The position numbers were made by a program, and so were the translations under genes. A DNA stretch of 64,000 nucleotides from Chroococcidiopsis sp. CCMEE 29 (lineage in GTDB: Bacteria > Cyanobacteriota > Cyanobacteriia > Cyanobacteriales > Chroococcidiopsidaceae): positions 1,167,001 through 1,231,000 of the forward strand of contig NZ_CP083761.1 in NCBI RefSeq assembly GCF_023558375.1. The letters run 5' to 3'. Positions 53,153 through 62,540 of the stretch are shown here, one piece after another (within the stretch, counting starts at the first letter, position 1; every line of letters starts with the position of its first letter). The notes beneath the pieces were generated by a model, which was not told the origin of the DNA, searched no databases, and saw nothing but the letters and a program-made list of their open reading frames with translations.

Positions 53153-54475
53153 CTAACCCCTAGACCCTAGTAGTCGGCGCGTTTCATTAGCGGCAGCCCG
53201 CATTGCTTGTTCAGGGCTCATGCGATTGGTTAGTGTACCACTGAGGTAGCGCTGCAAAATATCCGATGCCTGGGCGTATTGGGCAATTGGCGGTCGTAAG
53301 ACTGCATTTTCCACCACCTCAAGTAACTGCGGGAAGTGGGGGTATACAGCAACAATTTCTGGGTCTGTAAACAAATCTAGTCGGCTGGGGACATATCCAG
53401 CCTGCAAAATAAATCGACGCTGTGCCTCCCGATTGGTAAAGTACTGGATTGCTCTCCAAGCTTCATCTGGATGTCTGGTGGTTTTGGCAATTCCCAAGCC
53501 CCAGCCCCCTAAAGTAGCTCCTGCACTTTGACCAGGGGCATGAACCATCGGTTTAATCGCAATTTTGCCTCGGACTGGCGAATTTTCTTCATTTGCTAAG
53601 GGCCAGACATAAGGCCAATTCCGTAAAAATGCCGCTTGCCCACTTTGAAAGATACGTCGGGTATCTTCTTCGATGTATGTAGTTACCCCAGGAGGAGAAA
53701 TGCCTTGTTGGAGCGTGCTACGCAGAAACTCTACGGCTCTAAGACTCTCTGGTCGATCCAGTCCCACCTCAAGCGTGTCAGGATTAATCCAGAAACCACC
53801 AGCCCCTTCAAGGACTTCCACAAACACCGTCACTAATCCTTCGTATTGACGACCCTGCCAGAGAAAACCCCAGTTAGTTCTGTCTTGTTGCTGCAGGGTT
53901 TGGGAAATTTTGAGCAAATCTTCAAACGTTTCTGGTGGCTCGAATCCCGCTGCTTTGAGCAAGTCTTCTCGGTAGTAGAGCATTCCCACGTCCGAACGAA
54001 TTGGCAGACGGTACAATCTGCCTTGATAGCGTCCCCCTTCCACATCCTGGGATGAAAATGCTGCTAACTCCTCTTTGGTAACGCGGTCTGTGAGGTCTAG
54101 CAACCAACCAGCAGCGGCAAACTTAGATGTCCAGATTACGTCTAAGTTGATCAGGTCATAGGGTGATCCACCCAAGAGAAAAGCTGAGGTATAGAGGTCT
54201 TCGACCGCATTGGCGGCATTGGGTCCTTCAACAATATTGATGCGAATGCCTGGATTCTCTGCCTCGAAACCTTTGACCATGGCTTCTCTCATGGGTTGGA
54301 CATCCGGCGCAGGCATCAACAGGTTGAGGGTGACTGGCTGTTGGGCGATCGCTCTCCAAATTAACAGCAGCGTGACGCTCAAGAGAACGCTCAAAAAAAC
54401 TCCGGCACGCCAAGAGCGTAGTTTTTGTAAAAATTTTTGCAGTTGATTGAACAGCTGGCGGTACAACATTATCAA
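53153..54475 (-). CDS. Sugar-binding protein of the ABC importer
   Basis: A 440-residue family 1 binding protein. A basic start and hydrophobic core (about residues 23-44, AGVFLSVLLSVTLLLIWRAI) act as an uncleaved anchor or signal peptide; no clear lipobox is present. The body has MREAMVKGFEAENPGIRINI, GGSPYDLINLDVIWTSKFAA, YRLPIRSDVGMLYYREDLLK and AIKPMVHAPGQSAGATLGGW, like maltose/trehalose binding proteins. It is upstream of the permease pair on the same strand, with a 132-bp repeat-containing gap. Substrate is inferred from the neighbouring trehalose genes and not shown directly. Confidence 0.92.
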   Translation of the reverse strand: MIMLYRQLFNQLQKFLQKLRSWRAGVFLSVLLSVTLLLIWRAIAQQPVTLNLLMPAPDVQPMREAMVKGFEAENPGIRINIVEGPNAANAVEDLYTSAFLLGGSPYDLINLDVIWTSKFAAAGWLLDLTDRVTKEELAAFSSQDVEGGRYQGRLYRLPIRSDVGMLYYREDLLKAAGFEPPETFEDLLKISQTLQQQDRTNWGFLWQGRQYEGLVTVFVEVLEGAGGFWINPDTLEVGLDRPESLRAVEFLRSTLQQGISPPGVTTYIEEDTRRIFQSGQAAFLRNWPYVWPLANEENSPVRGKIAIKPMVHAPGQSAGATLGGWGLGIAKTTRHPDEAWRAIQYFTNREAQRRFILQAGYVPSRLDLFTDPEIVAVYPHFPQLLEVVENAVLRPPIAQYAQASDILQRYLSGTLTNRMSPEQAMRAAANETRRLLGSRG

Positions 54476-55084
54476 TGTGTTACTTAACTGTTAGAAGTGT
54501 GAGCTAATGAAGACGCTCCACTATTAGACATAACCTGATTTCATTGCCTTGCTGAGATAGATTAAAAAACAAGTAACATGAGTTAAACTGATTTAAAGAA
54601 ACATTTCAGTTTGTGAATTTTTTAACAAAGATTGGTAAGAGCGGGTTGAATGTGCAGTAGGCTTTTTTAGCTTGAACTGAGCTTTTTGCTAGTTTTACTA
54701 AAAGTAAGAATTGCTGATTTGAACAATTAGAAATTGTTATATTTGCTAACTTAATCTCGTCTTAATTAGTAGACAACTTTCTCATGATAGAGGAAACTAC
54801 TAAAAAATATCCTCAAGACGTAGAAGAGGATTTTCAGTTTTTGTAAAAATGCTGGTCCGATCCCGAGCAGTTTACACTTTTTCATAATTTAGCCAGCAAT
54901 CTCTTGCTAAAAAGTAGAGTTTTTTATTCTACCGGTAGCTCGAAAACCTAGAAACTGCGAAGGTTAATGAATTTGTGTAAACAAACTCAATATAAATTTA
55001 TCTAGCGTAAAGTGCCAAAATTTCAGGTTTTAGATTCAAACGGATAAACCCTAATCCAAAATCCAAAATCCAAAATCGGCTCGG
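54476..55084. other. Intergenic region upstream of the importer genes
   Basis: About 600 AT-rich bases without a gene. It contains a hairpin-like stretch around 54814-54837 (ATCCTC...GAGGAT with T-runs after it) and the heptamer block CCAAAATCCAAAATCCAAAA at 55054-55076. The promoter of the binding-protein gene should be in the first 150 bases. Confidence 0.5.
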
Positions 55085-55624
55085 TCATCTCACAAAACGC
55101 AAGCGTGCAAATCCTACAAGTTGCCCTCCAGTAACACCTTCAGGAAAAGCTGTGACTCTAAATAAATAATTCCCGTCAGTTTGGGGATTCTCAAACGGAC
55201 CAATGTTAACAGTAAGTATTTGACCGGGTTGAACAGGTCTGGCAAAAGTAACTGTAACTTCCTGCGAATCTGGATCGATCTTGACTTCTCTTAGGGGAAC
55301 TTGTTGCCCACGCTCCCGATTTACAAACGCCCCAATTTGATTTTTATTGTATTCAATCAGGTTTCTACCTCCTACTTGAATAACCGTCACCCGTTCCATC
55401 GGTTTGGCATCTTTTGGTAGGTTGAGCGTGAAGTAGTACATTGTGTTGCGCGTGTCAACACTTTGTTCGCTGGCTTTAGCATCCAGCAGACGCAAAGAAT
55501 CAGAGGTCGTGGTATTTATAGGTTTTTGTGCTTGCACCGACTGGCTTATAACCCCCACCCAGCCAAGGCAGATAGCTAGAGTGCCTGTGAACAATCCGAC
55601 TTGTAATCGCTTGAAAAGCTGCAT
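55085..55624 (-). CDS. DUF2808 domain protein, secreted
   Basis: A 179-residue protein with a signal peptide (MQLFKRLQVGLFTGTLAICL, cleavage likely after SVQA) and the DUF2808 pattern: YYFTLNLPKDAKPMERVTVI, QVPLREVKIDPDSQEVTVTF, and ARPVQPGQILTVNIGPFENP. This cyanobacteria-rich beta-sandwich family is of unknown function and is often periplasmic or bound to the outer envelope. It is a single gene. Confidence 0.88.
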   Translation of the reverse strand: MQLFKRLQVGLFTGTLAICLGWVGVISQSVQAQKPINTTTSDSLRLLDAKASEQSVDTRNTMYYFTLNLPKDAKPMERVTVIQVGGRNLIEYNKNQIGAFVNRERGQQVPLREVKIDPDSQEVTVTFARPVQPGQILTVNIGPFENPQTDGNYLFRVTAFPEGVTGGQLVGFARLRFVR

Positions 55625-55941
55625 GGTTTAACCTTCTACCGACGCGAGTTATTCTCTAACTAAGATTGGCGATCGCAGGGAATCTGTTCCTCTTAGATAC
55701 CTCCCTTAACCAAATGATATCTAGTTCGCTGGTCAAATGCTTTGAGCTCCCGCGTGTGAACAGGCTTGATAAAAATAAAAATGTTTTTTCTAATTAAGGA
55801 TGCTGTACTTCAGTATTTGTTGTAGCGGATAATTCGACCAACTGCATAATCGCGATCGCCTAGTTTGCCCTCCGCGCGATCTATTTAGATGTAAAAACGC
55901 TATTTAATAGTCGTTTTTCTATTTGGGTGTGAGGAAGAAGT
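55625..55941. other. Intergenic region between the DUF2808 gene and the porin pseudogene
   Basis: About 315 bases. The porin's ribosome-binding site (GAGGAAGAAG before ATG 55942) is intact, and promoters for both divergent genes are expected here. No other feature is seen. Confidence 0.5.
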
Positions 55942-57514
55942 ATGTCAAAAAGTTTTTGGAACTGCCTTCGACTTTGTCCAGCTGGATTGGGTATCACTTT
56001 GCTCCTAATCTCAGCTAAGATGGCACCTGCCATCGAACCATCGAATGAATTTACTAGATCCAATCAACGCGGAGACTGAAACAACCAACGGGATGGCTCA
56101 GGTGACTTCCTGTCTCCCAACTTTCGGATGTGCAGCCAACCGACTGGGCATTTCAAGCATTGCAGTCATTGGTAGAGCGCTACGGGTGCATTGCTGGATA
56201 TCCGGATGGTACTTATCGAGGTAATCGAGCACTGACTCGCTACGAGTTTGCAGCCGGTTTAAATGCTTGTTTAGAGCAAGTTAACCAGCTGATTCAAGCA
56301 GCGACAGACAAAGTCCTTGCTCAAGCAGATTTGGAGATTTTGCAGCGGTTGCAAGATGAATTTGCCGCAGAATTAGCGAGTTTGCGGACTCAGATAGACA
56401 ACCTGGAGACACGCTCAGCTGAGCTGCTAGCATCACCGTCATTTTCCGCTTATCAGCCTATTTAGCGCCGAAGCCCTCATGGCTGTTAGTGGATTTGGAG
56501 GCAGCGATGTCGATGAAAATATTGTTCTTAGCAATCGCGTGAGTTTGAACTTTGACAGCAGTTTTATTGGGCAAGACCGTCTGAGAGTCGGCATAGAAGC
56601 TAGAAATACTCCCGATTTTGCCGTTGACACCGGAACCAACATGTCTAGATTGAGCTTTACAGGAGACAATAACAATGATTTGGAAATTAGTGCCCTCCTT
56701 TACGAGTTTAATCTAAGTCCCCAGGCGCTGGTTTACGTTGCCGCTTGCTGGGGGTGGCTTCACTGGCTTTACTCCTTCGCTTAATGCCCCCATTAGCAGC
56801 AGTACTCTTGGCGCGGTTTCCAATTTTGGGATTGAGTCTCGCATCTACGGCCTTAATGGTGGTGGTACTGGGATTGGGTTTCAATATATCTTCAGCAGGG
56901 CTGCGAGGCTGTCATTGGGATATCTGGCCGGAGGAGCCAATGACCCTAATGTGGGGATTGGCGGTGGCACCTATGGATCGATCGCTCAATTAACCCTACA
57001 GCCAACGATAGATTTTGCTTTAGGTTTGACTTATGTTCGTGCCTATGACGTCAGTCCTGGTGCTGGTGGTGGAAGTATTAATGCCGACGATCCCTTTGAT
57101 GGCGCTGCTGTGGGCGTGAACGCCTATGGATTAGAAGCTTCCTACCGGGTTGCCCCTTGGCTTAACCTTGCAGGTTGGCTGGGTTTAATAGACGCTCATG
57201 CCGAATCACAACCGAATCAAGGCAGCAATGCAACTATCTTGACCTGGGCTTTAACCTTAGCTTTTACTGACTTTTTAGGTCGAGGGGGTGACCTACTGGG
57301 GATCGTCGTTGGTCAACCACCGAAAGTGATTGAGAATGACGTTGCTGGTCGGGAAGATCCGGATAACTCTTTCCACTTAGAAGCTTTCTATCGCTACCAA
57401 ATTACAGACAGATTCTACATTACCCCAGGCATTTTCGTGGTTACGAATCCGGAACACAACGCTGATAACGATCTGATTTATGTCGGAACTCTTAGAACCA
57501 CTTTTCTGTTCTAA
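55942..57514 (+). pseudogene. SLH-domain OprB-like porin, broken by several frameshifts
   Basis: Pieces in different frames assemble to one porin. A signal-like start (MSKSFWNCLRLCPAGLGITL, from 55942) ends in a stop at 56077-56079. The SLH domain then reads DWAFQALQSLVERYGCIAGY and GTYRGNRALTRYEFAAGLNA (about 56130-56290), with a coiled coil to 56465. A shifted frame gives AVSGFGGSDVDENIVLSNRV. Another shift near 56740 leads to GGGFTGFTPSLNAPISSSTL and the beta-barrel, ending at 57514. At least four frame changes are needed. Intact relatives are outer-membrane porins linked to the cell wall, often annotated as iron-uptake porins. Confidence 0.85.
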
Positions 57515-57713
57515 TAGGTTTAGTTTTTTGCGCTTAAATAAAGAATATCAAAGTGCTAATTCGTTCCAGAATAACCCCGTGATGAGCAGTGCGTTGCAGT
57601 GGACGCAACTACTCTCTAAAGATTTCAAAATTACGCAACTTTCTTATGTCAATTGCAGTAGTGCCGCCTGCTGTAAGCAGTTTTGATTCAAATCTCCTGG
57701 AAAACGCTCTTGT

Positions 57714-59101
57714 CTTTCTTCTGTCACTCTAGGCAGAGGAAAAATAGAAATCATCCCAAATACGAGACAAGGAACGGAGGCAATCAAATTGATTCATCAA
57801 AGTCAAGAGACGAGAAAAACCGAAAGATAGTTGAGGAATAGGAAAAATTTTTAACCAAGGTTTGAGTAAGTTAAAGCAGATAGATGGTTGGATGATTAAG
57901 CGAAGATTATTCAACAGATTTTTCCATCCACTACCCTGATTCCACTGCTGATGAGACTGGAATACATCCGAAACGGGAGCTAAAATTGATTCAGGTTTGC
58001 CGAGTGAAGACTAACTAGGAGGTAGGCACTCATAACTAATTCCCACCACTTCTCTATCTGGGCATAATCAGTGACGCGAAAATCAGCCCACCCTAGCTCA
58101 TTTTTGCTTTGCTTCAACCCGTACTCTACCCAAGTTCTAATGCCATAAATATTTCCAATTTCGTGGTATTTTATTCCTGGCACTTGTGTCATCAAATACC
58201 AGGTTGAATTGCTGGGTAACTTCTCAGTGTCAGTAGTAACAAGCCAAAACTGCTGGGAACGACGTTTACCGAAAATGATTTCTTGTATGTATCTAACTTG
58301 CTTGTTTCCATCAGTAAAAACTCGCTCGAATTTCTGCCATCTATTGGCTCTAACTTTCTGCCCTTGGGGCAGCCAGACTGCATGGTTACTACGGATAGCA
58401 ACGACGAAGTTGAGTTTTAATTCATAGAGAACATCTATAAAATTAGTTCCACTCTCTCCATATAGACTATCCGCTAACACGCTCCTCAATCTTCAGCCCC
58501 ATTCCTTGTAGTTTTCTAATCATGGCAGCTGCTATTTCTGGTTTAGTTAAATACTTATTCTCCTGTTTCAGCCTTTCTTTTGGTTTATAAACTTCAAAGG
58601 TGAGCGGTAAAGTTATCCCTTCTACATATCCATAAGCAGTAACTGCTACTATTCCATTTTCGGTCTTTCCTAAATTTCCAATATATTGTCGCTTGACGTA
58701 GTCAGTTGTCTGACCTTGTTTTTTATCTCCCGTGTCATCAATAATGAGGATAATTGAACGCCCTGACAAGATTTTTAAAATGATTTCTAATCTCTGTTGT
58801 CTTAACATTTTTACTTGCCAAGGCGACTCAGATATAAAATGATGCAAAGATTGTTCATTTTCTAATCCCACAACTTTTGCTATTGCTGGTAAAGTTTTGC
58901 GTTTGATATCGGAACTCAGCCCAACATGAAGATACTTAAATGCCTCAAAACTTCTCACTTCTGGAAATAGATGTTGATACATCTGACAGTAAGTATCGAC
59001 AAATTGTACTGTAGGATGTGGAGTTCGAGGCTCTACCATAGCCGGCATTAGGGTTTGAAGCTTTGTCCCTATTATACTTTCTCCAGAGTGACAAAAGAAA
59101 G
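57714..59101 (-). mobile_element. Degenerate IS701-like element
   Basis: The left end CTTTCTTCTGTCACTCTAGG and the right end, read from the other side, CTTTCTTTTGTCACTCTGGA, are imperfect inverted repeats. A transposase broken in two places fills the interval. No certain target duplication is visible. A solo copy of the left end is at 28523-28552. Confidence 0.78.
57729..59048 (-). pseudogene. IS701-like (DDE_5) transposase, frameshifted twice
   Basis: The N-terminal frame (59048 to about 58470) contains FEAFKYLHVGLSSDIKRKTL and the first catalytic aspartates in IILIIDDTGDKKQGQTTDYV. It shifts near 58480 into VLADSLYGESGTNFIDVLYE (second D) and later RTWVEYGLKQSKNELGWADF (E). A second shift near 57985 is needed to reach the C-terminal LAPVSDVFQSHQQWNQGSGW. 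The three catalytic blocks are thus spread over three frames, so no full-length product is possible unless recoding occurs. Confidence 0.85.
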
Positions 59102-59325
59102 ATAATAGCTACCAATAGCACACACCAGACCGACAACAAAGCAGCCTACAAATAAAGCAGTAGCGAACTAGTCCCTAGTTGCGAGAATTCCTGCCAGTTG
59201 TCTATGCCATCGGTAGAGAAAGACAAATTTTTGTAGCCTAGTAACCAACGACCAACTTGAAAGTTAAATAACCAGATTGGCACGCAGGTTAGGGGGTTAC
59301 TCACCCAAGTTCCTGAGTTTCATCT
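59101..59325 (-). pseudogene. DUF2062 membrane protein, C-terminal remnant
   Basis: The minus strand gives TWVSNPLTCVPIWLFNFQVG then RWLLGYKNLSF, the conserved loop and helix of DUF2062 proteins. A shifted frame gives LFVGCFVVGLVCAIGSYY, the last membrane helix, just before the IS701-like end at about 59101. The N-terminal part is missing. It appears the gene decayed before or after the IS inserted at its 3' end. Confidence 0.65.
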
Positions 59326-59440
59326 TCTGTCTGGAGCTATTTTTAGTATTAACTTCAGTGTACTCATTTTTAAATTACTATCCAAACTTTCAGCTCTTAC
59401 GATTGTGCTATCAGATATGTAAGCCTCACTTAGTGGATTT

Positions 59441-60175
59441 TTAGCGCTGGCGAACAGCAATTGTATAAGAAGGTCTTTGTTTTGCTTCTCGTTGAGACTT
59501 CACAAGACGAAAATCACGATCTATATACAGATGCTCTAGCTGAGGAGTTGCTAAGTATGCTTGCTTGAATCTTTTGACAGTAGCTTCATCTAGGTTTTTG
59601 AGGTCTGGTGTTTGCAGCGGGTCGGTTTGAGAAGATGTCTTTAACTTTGATTCGGCTATTTTAGTAAACCAATCTTCTGCCTTATCAGCAGTTAGAGGAT
59701 ATCTCATTCTGAAAGCTTGTTCTATCCCAACATTTTGAATGAACCACTGACCATTTTGTACATCATATTTCTGGATCAGCATCAAGTCGTAAACTAATAG
59801 AAACGATGAGAGTTTTTGCAAAAAGCCAACCTTATGACCTGGTACATAGCGAGCAATGTTGGCATAATAACCATCGTTATGAAAAATTTGATAAGACTGA
59901 TCGTGTATACGCCCTGGCAAAATGTCTTGAAAAGGTATGGTAGACCATACAGGTAACCATAAACCAACTACAATCGGCAATTGTTCTTCAGCATTTAGTA
60001 ATTCATTACGCCGACTCAATTCATCACAGAATGGTTTCAGTTCATTTTTATAAAACTGGATTTTTTTACTCAGAGGATCTGTGTCTCGGTCTTTAGTCAA
60101 CTCCAAAAGTTTATCTTTAAGTTCTTCCGTACTTAACTTATTTAATTCGTGTTCGCTCAGTGCTGCTTTTATCAT
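59441..60175 (-). CDS. Hypothetical protein, possibly fibrillin-like
   Basis: A 244-residue protein. The first 60 residues are helical and charged (LSTEELKDKLLELTKDRDTD). The central part (LPIVVGLWLPVWSTIPFQDI, then QIFHNDGYYANIARYVPGHK) has tryptophans, a PW-ST-PF stretch and beta strands that remind me of PAP/fibrillin (plastid lipid-associated) proteins, and the C-terminus is helical and basic. The match is weak. If correct, it would associate with thylakoid lipids. No signal peptide or neighbouring partner. Confidence 0.65.
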   Translation of the reverse strand: MIKAALSEHELNKLSTEELKDKLLELTKDRDTDPLSKKIQFYKNELKPFCDELSRRNELLNAEEQLPIVVGLWLPVWSTIPFQDILPGRIHDQSYQIFHNDGYYANIARYVPGHKVGFLQKLSSFLLVYDLMLIQKYDVQNGQWFIQNVGIEQAFRMRYPLTADKAEDWFTKIAESKLKTSSQTDPLQTPDLKNLDEATVKRFKQAYLATPQLEHLYIDRDFRLVKSQREAKQRPSYTIAVRQR

Positions 60176-60499
60176 CTTTTATACTCCGAGCAGTTATCAA
60201 CCCTTAACTAGTCTCTACTACTATTGCATCCACAAAAGTGTTAATGAAACAACACTCTAGAGAAATACTAATTTCACTAATGAGCGCGCCCAATGGTAGA
60301 GAAGTGAATTGTAATCTAGAGCACAGGTTATCAATTGGGTTCGCAAAGCAATATGCATAGGGATGTCTATCCCTATCATCGTTGTGAGTACAGGGCTACT
60401 GAAAGACGCGACTCAGCCGTTAGGCGGATCGGGGTAGGTTACGCTGCTCACAGCTATCTACAAGGCGTTCCCGTGAATTTGCTTGTGGCAGTATAGGTG
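60176..60499. other. Intergenic region downstream of the maturase remnant
   Basis: About 320 bases with no gene. A sequence-level search by eye for intron domain V, whose consensus would end a group II intron here, found none. The promoter of the 244-residue gene should be at the left end. Confidence 0.4.
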
Positions 60500-60760
60500 A
60501 CTAATTCTAGGTTTTTGTATGTGTTAAACCCACCCTGACTTCTGGGTATTTTGTAGTGCTTGTGCAGTTCTTCCTCGTTGTATAGGGATTCTCCGCAGGT
60601 TGGGTATATGTGGTCTTGCAATTGAGGAGGTTAAAGGAACCGAAATATCGATTTTTCCTCCACTTCCAAGACTTTTTCGGGTGGATTTGTTTGGCACATC
60701 GGAGCGCTCTGATAAACATCCAGTGGTCTAACTCCCTGAATATCTCCCTGCTACTCCAAC
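60500..60760 (-). pseudogene. Group II intron reverse transcriptase/maturase remnant
   Basis: The minus strand reads EIFRELDHWMFIRALRCAKQ then IHPKKSWKWRKNRYFGSFN, matching the maturase (X) domain pattern LDHW-x-(W/F)-...-WA-x-R-x-HP-x-K-S-x-x-W...RYF. The following residues depart from the family, where WVFG would be expected. Neither the reverse transcriptase part nor the intron ends are visible. It is a short relic of a group II intron. Confidence 0.6.
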
Positions 60761-60792
60761 TCTATGGTAGTTTGAGTTTCGCTTTAGTTATA

Positions 60793-61335
60793 TCAATCCG
60801 ATGCACTAACTCTGCTTGATTCGTCTTGAGCAGATTCAGTGTTCGTTTTTGATACATGTTGCACAGTCAGGACTGAGCAGGGAGCATTGTGGAGTACGTA
60901 ATTGCTGACACTGCCCAGGGCTAACTCACTCAAACCAGATAGACCCTGACGTCCAACTACGATTAGGTCAGCACCCGAAGTAGAGGCTACGCTACAAATG
61001 GTTTGACCAGGATTACCAGAGGGTTGAATGAATTCTGTACTCACGCCTGCTAGGGTTGCTTCATCCGTACACGATTGCAGTAGCTCTAGACCTTGCTTTT
61101 CCAAAGCCTCCCACTGCTGTTGATTGAACTCCAGGGTTTTTTTACTCATCACGGGATATGGATAGTAATCCTGCCTGGGAAGTACAGGTATATTTGGTCT
61201 GCCCTGTTCTTCACCAGACAGAACATGCAACAGCATAAGGCTGGCCTCGCTCGCTTTTGCTAAGAACAAGGCTTTATCAAAGACATCCTTGGTGAGTGCA
61301 GAGGTGTCAATTGCAACTAGAATCTTGTGAAACAT
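60793..61335 (-). CDS. Universal stress protein (UspA family)
   Basis: From MFHKILVAIDTSALTKDVFD the product has 180 residues. It has the UspA fold: the N-terminal strand with D, LFLAKASEASLMLLHVLSGE, and the ATP-binding pattern GRQGLSGLSELALGSVSNYV ending APCSVLTV. The G-x2-G-x9-GS spacing suggests ATP binding. The frame is open to 61404 but the ATG at 61335, with AGGAAG upstream, starts the family N-terminus. Usp proteins respond to starvation, osmotic or oxidative stress, in keeping with the other stress genes here. Confidence 0.92.
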   Translation of the reverse strand: MFHKILVAIDTSALTKDVFDKALFLAKASEASLMLLHVLSGEEQGRPNIPVLPRQDYYPYPVMSKKTLEFNQQQWEALEKQGLELLQSCTDEATLAGVSTEFIQPSGNPGQTICSVASTSGADLIVVGRQGLSGLSELALGSVSNYVLHNAPCSVLTVQHVSKTNTESAQDESSRVSASD

Positions 61336-61396
61336 ATAGACTTCCTCCAAACTGTTGTGACTGCTTGTAAAAGCTGATTTATAAAGGTTTTCTTTA

Positions 61397-61865
61397 GGTA
61401 ACAAGATCCTTAACCATCAAGCGCACCATTGCCGCTTTGATCGGCGACTCGCTCACGTCTGGCAATAGTTCATAGCCCGTGGCTTGTGCGATGAAACCAG
61501 CCAAACCATCCAAACGTACGCTCGGCAACCTACCGTTTCGGCAACACCTGAAATCATGCTTCGGTTTGCTTGAGATCTCAACTCTGGCACCACAAACCTG
61601 CAAAACTACTTGGGGGAACTTCTCCCCACTGTAGCCCTGGTCTACCCAAATCACAACTAACTCAGCTCAATGTATCCTCCGGAGTCTCCAGCAATCCCAC
61701 AATTGCGGCTAATGAGCTGGCACATTTGCCTCCGTCACCACGACATTCAACAGCCGTCCTTGACTATCGACAATGAAGTGACGTTTACGTCCCTTGACCT
61801 GTTTGCCCCGGTCATAGCCATAGACGGCGTAGTAGCAAAGCTACCTCATACACCTATTGACTGGT
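61397..61865 (-). pseudogene. IS5-family transposase, degenerate
   Basis: A first piece reads GYDRGKQVKGRKRHFIVDSQ then GRLLNVVVTEANVPAH before a stop. A second frame gives VIWVDQGYSGEKFPQVVLQV, then deletions and shifts, and the end YELLPDVSESPIKAAMVRLM. These blocks are the conserved C-terminal half of the small IS5-group transposases (GRKRH, DQGYSG, YE-LP-SE). There are at least two frame changes and the middle RWIVERT motif is lost. It abuts a MITE-like end at 61872. Confidence 0.8.
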
Positions 61866-61871
61866 GTGACC

Positions 61872-62122
61872 TGACGGGGTGACAAGCAACTTAAAAACTT
61901 ACACAGCGATGGTTTTAAGCTGTAAACTCAAAAAAGATAGAGAGAAAATTTGACAATAGAATATTCGCTTAAGGCGAACCTCAACGGCAAAAACAGCTTT
62001 TGGGGTTCTTCGTTGAGGAAAGTATTGTCAATAAGGGTGCCAACAAGAGAGCATCTAGCTTAGAGGTAGATCAGCCAAAACTTGCCAATAGCAAAGGTTT
62101 CAGAGGTCTTGTCACCCCCTCA
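61872..62122. mobile_element. MITE-like element, 251 bp
   Basis: TGACGGGGTGACAAG (61872-61886) and, at the other end, TGAGGGGGTGACAAG read from the minus strand (62108-62122) are 15-base inverted repeats with one mismatch. The interior lacks coding capacity I can recognise. A solo TGACGGGGTGACAG is at 29486-29499. Its transposase source may be the neighbouring IS5-like gene. Confidence 0.55.
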
Positions 62123-62540
62123 CAGCGGTGGCTTACCCGGATTATTTGCCCTCTGGGCTGTTGTGCGATTAATCGCTCTGTTGCCCCTGGTCTTTGTCGG
62201 AGAGCCACGCAGTTAGTCAGTAGTTAAGGGAATGCAAAATCTCCTCAGCTTTAAGTCTTGGCTTGTGCCAGTCTAAGAAGCAGGAGTCCCAGATTCTGCA
62301 GAATAAAGCTTAGGGGCATTGACCGGAGGATATATGTTAGCTCTGCCCCTTCTGGCATACAGTACTGAAGCGTGGAAATTGCAGTCGTCAATTAAGCTGG
62401 GCCCGAGGTAATCTCCTTGATTCATGCTTTTTTTAGAGGGATTGGTGTTTTTCCAATTCCTTAACCTGCTAATAACCTCTCATTCCTCGACGTTTCAAAA
62501 AGATTGTCCAATAGGCTGGTACGCGCCTTCTGACCTCCAA
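62123..62540. other. Intergenic region upstream of the MFS gene
   Basis: About 420 bases with no convincing gene. It includes a GAAGCAGGAGTCCCAG stretch that faintly resembles the 3' end of IS200/IS605-type elements, but with no TnpB reading frame next to it. The MFS promoter probably lies near 62420-62540. Confidence 0.4.

Noticed and set aside
54811-54850. Hairpin followed by T-runs, considered as an intrinsic terminator
   Set aside because: No gene on the plus strand ends nearby; it may be chance in an AT-rich spacer.
62230-62330. Sequence resembling the right end of an IS200/IS605 or TnpB element (GAAGCAGGAGTCCCAG)
   Set aside because: No TnpB or TnpA reading frame or matching left end was found; similarity is too short.
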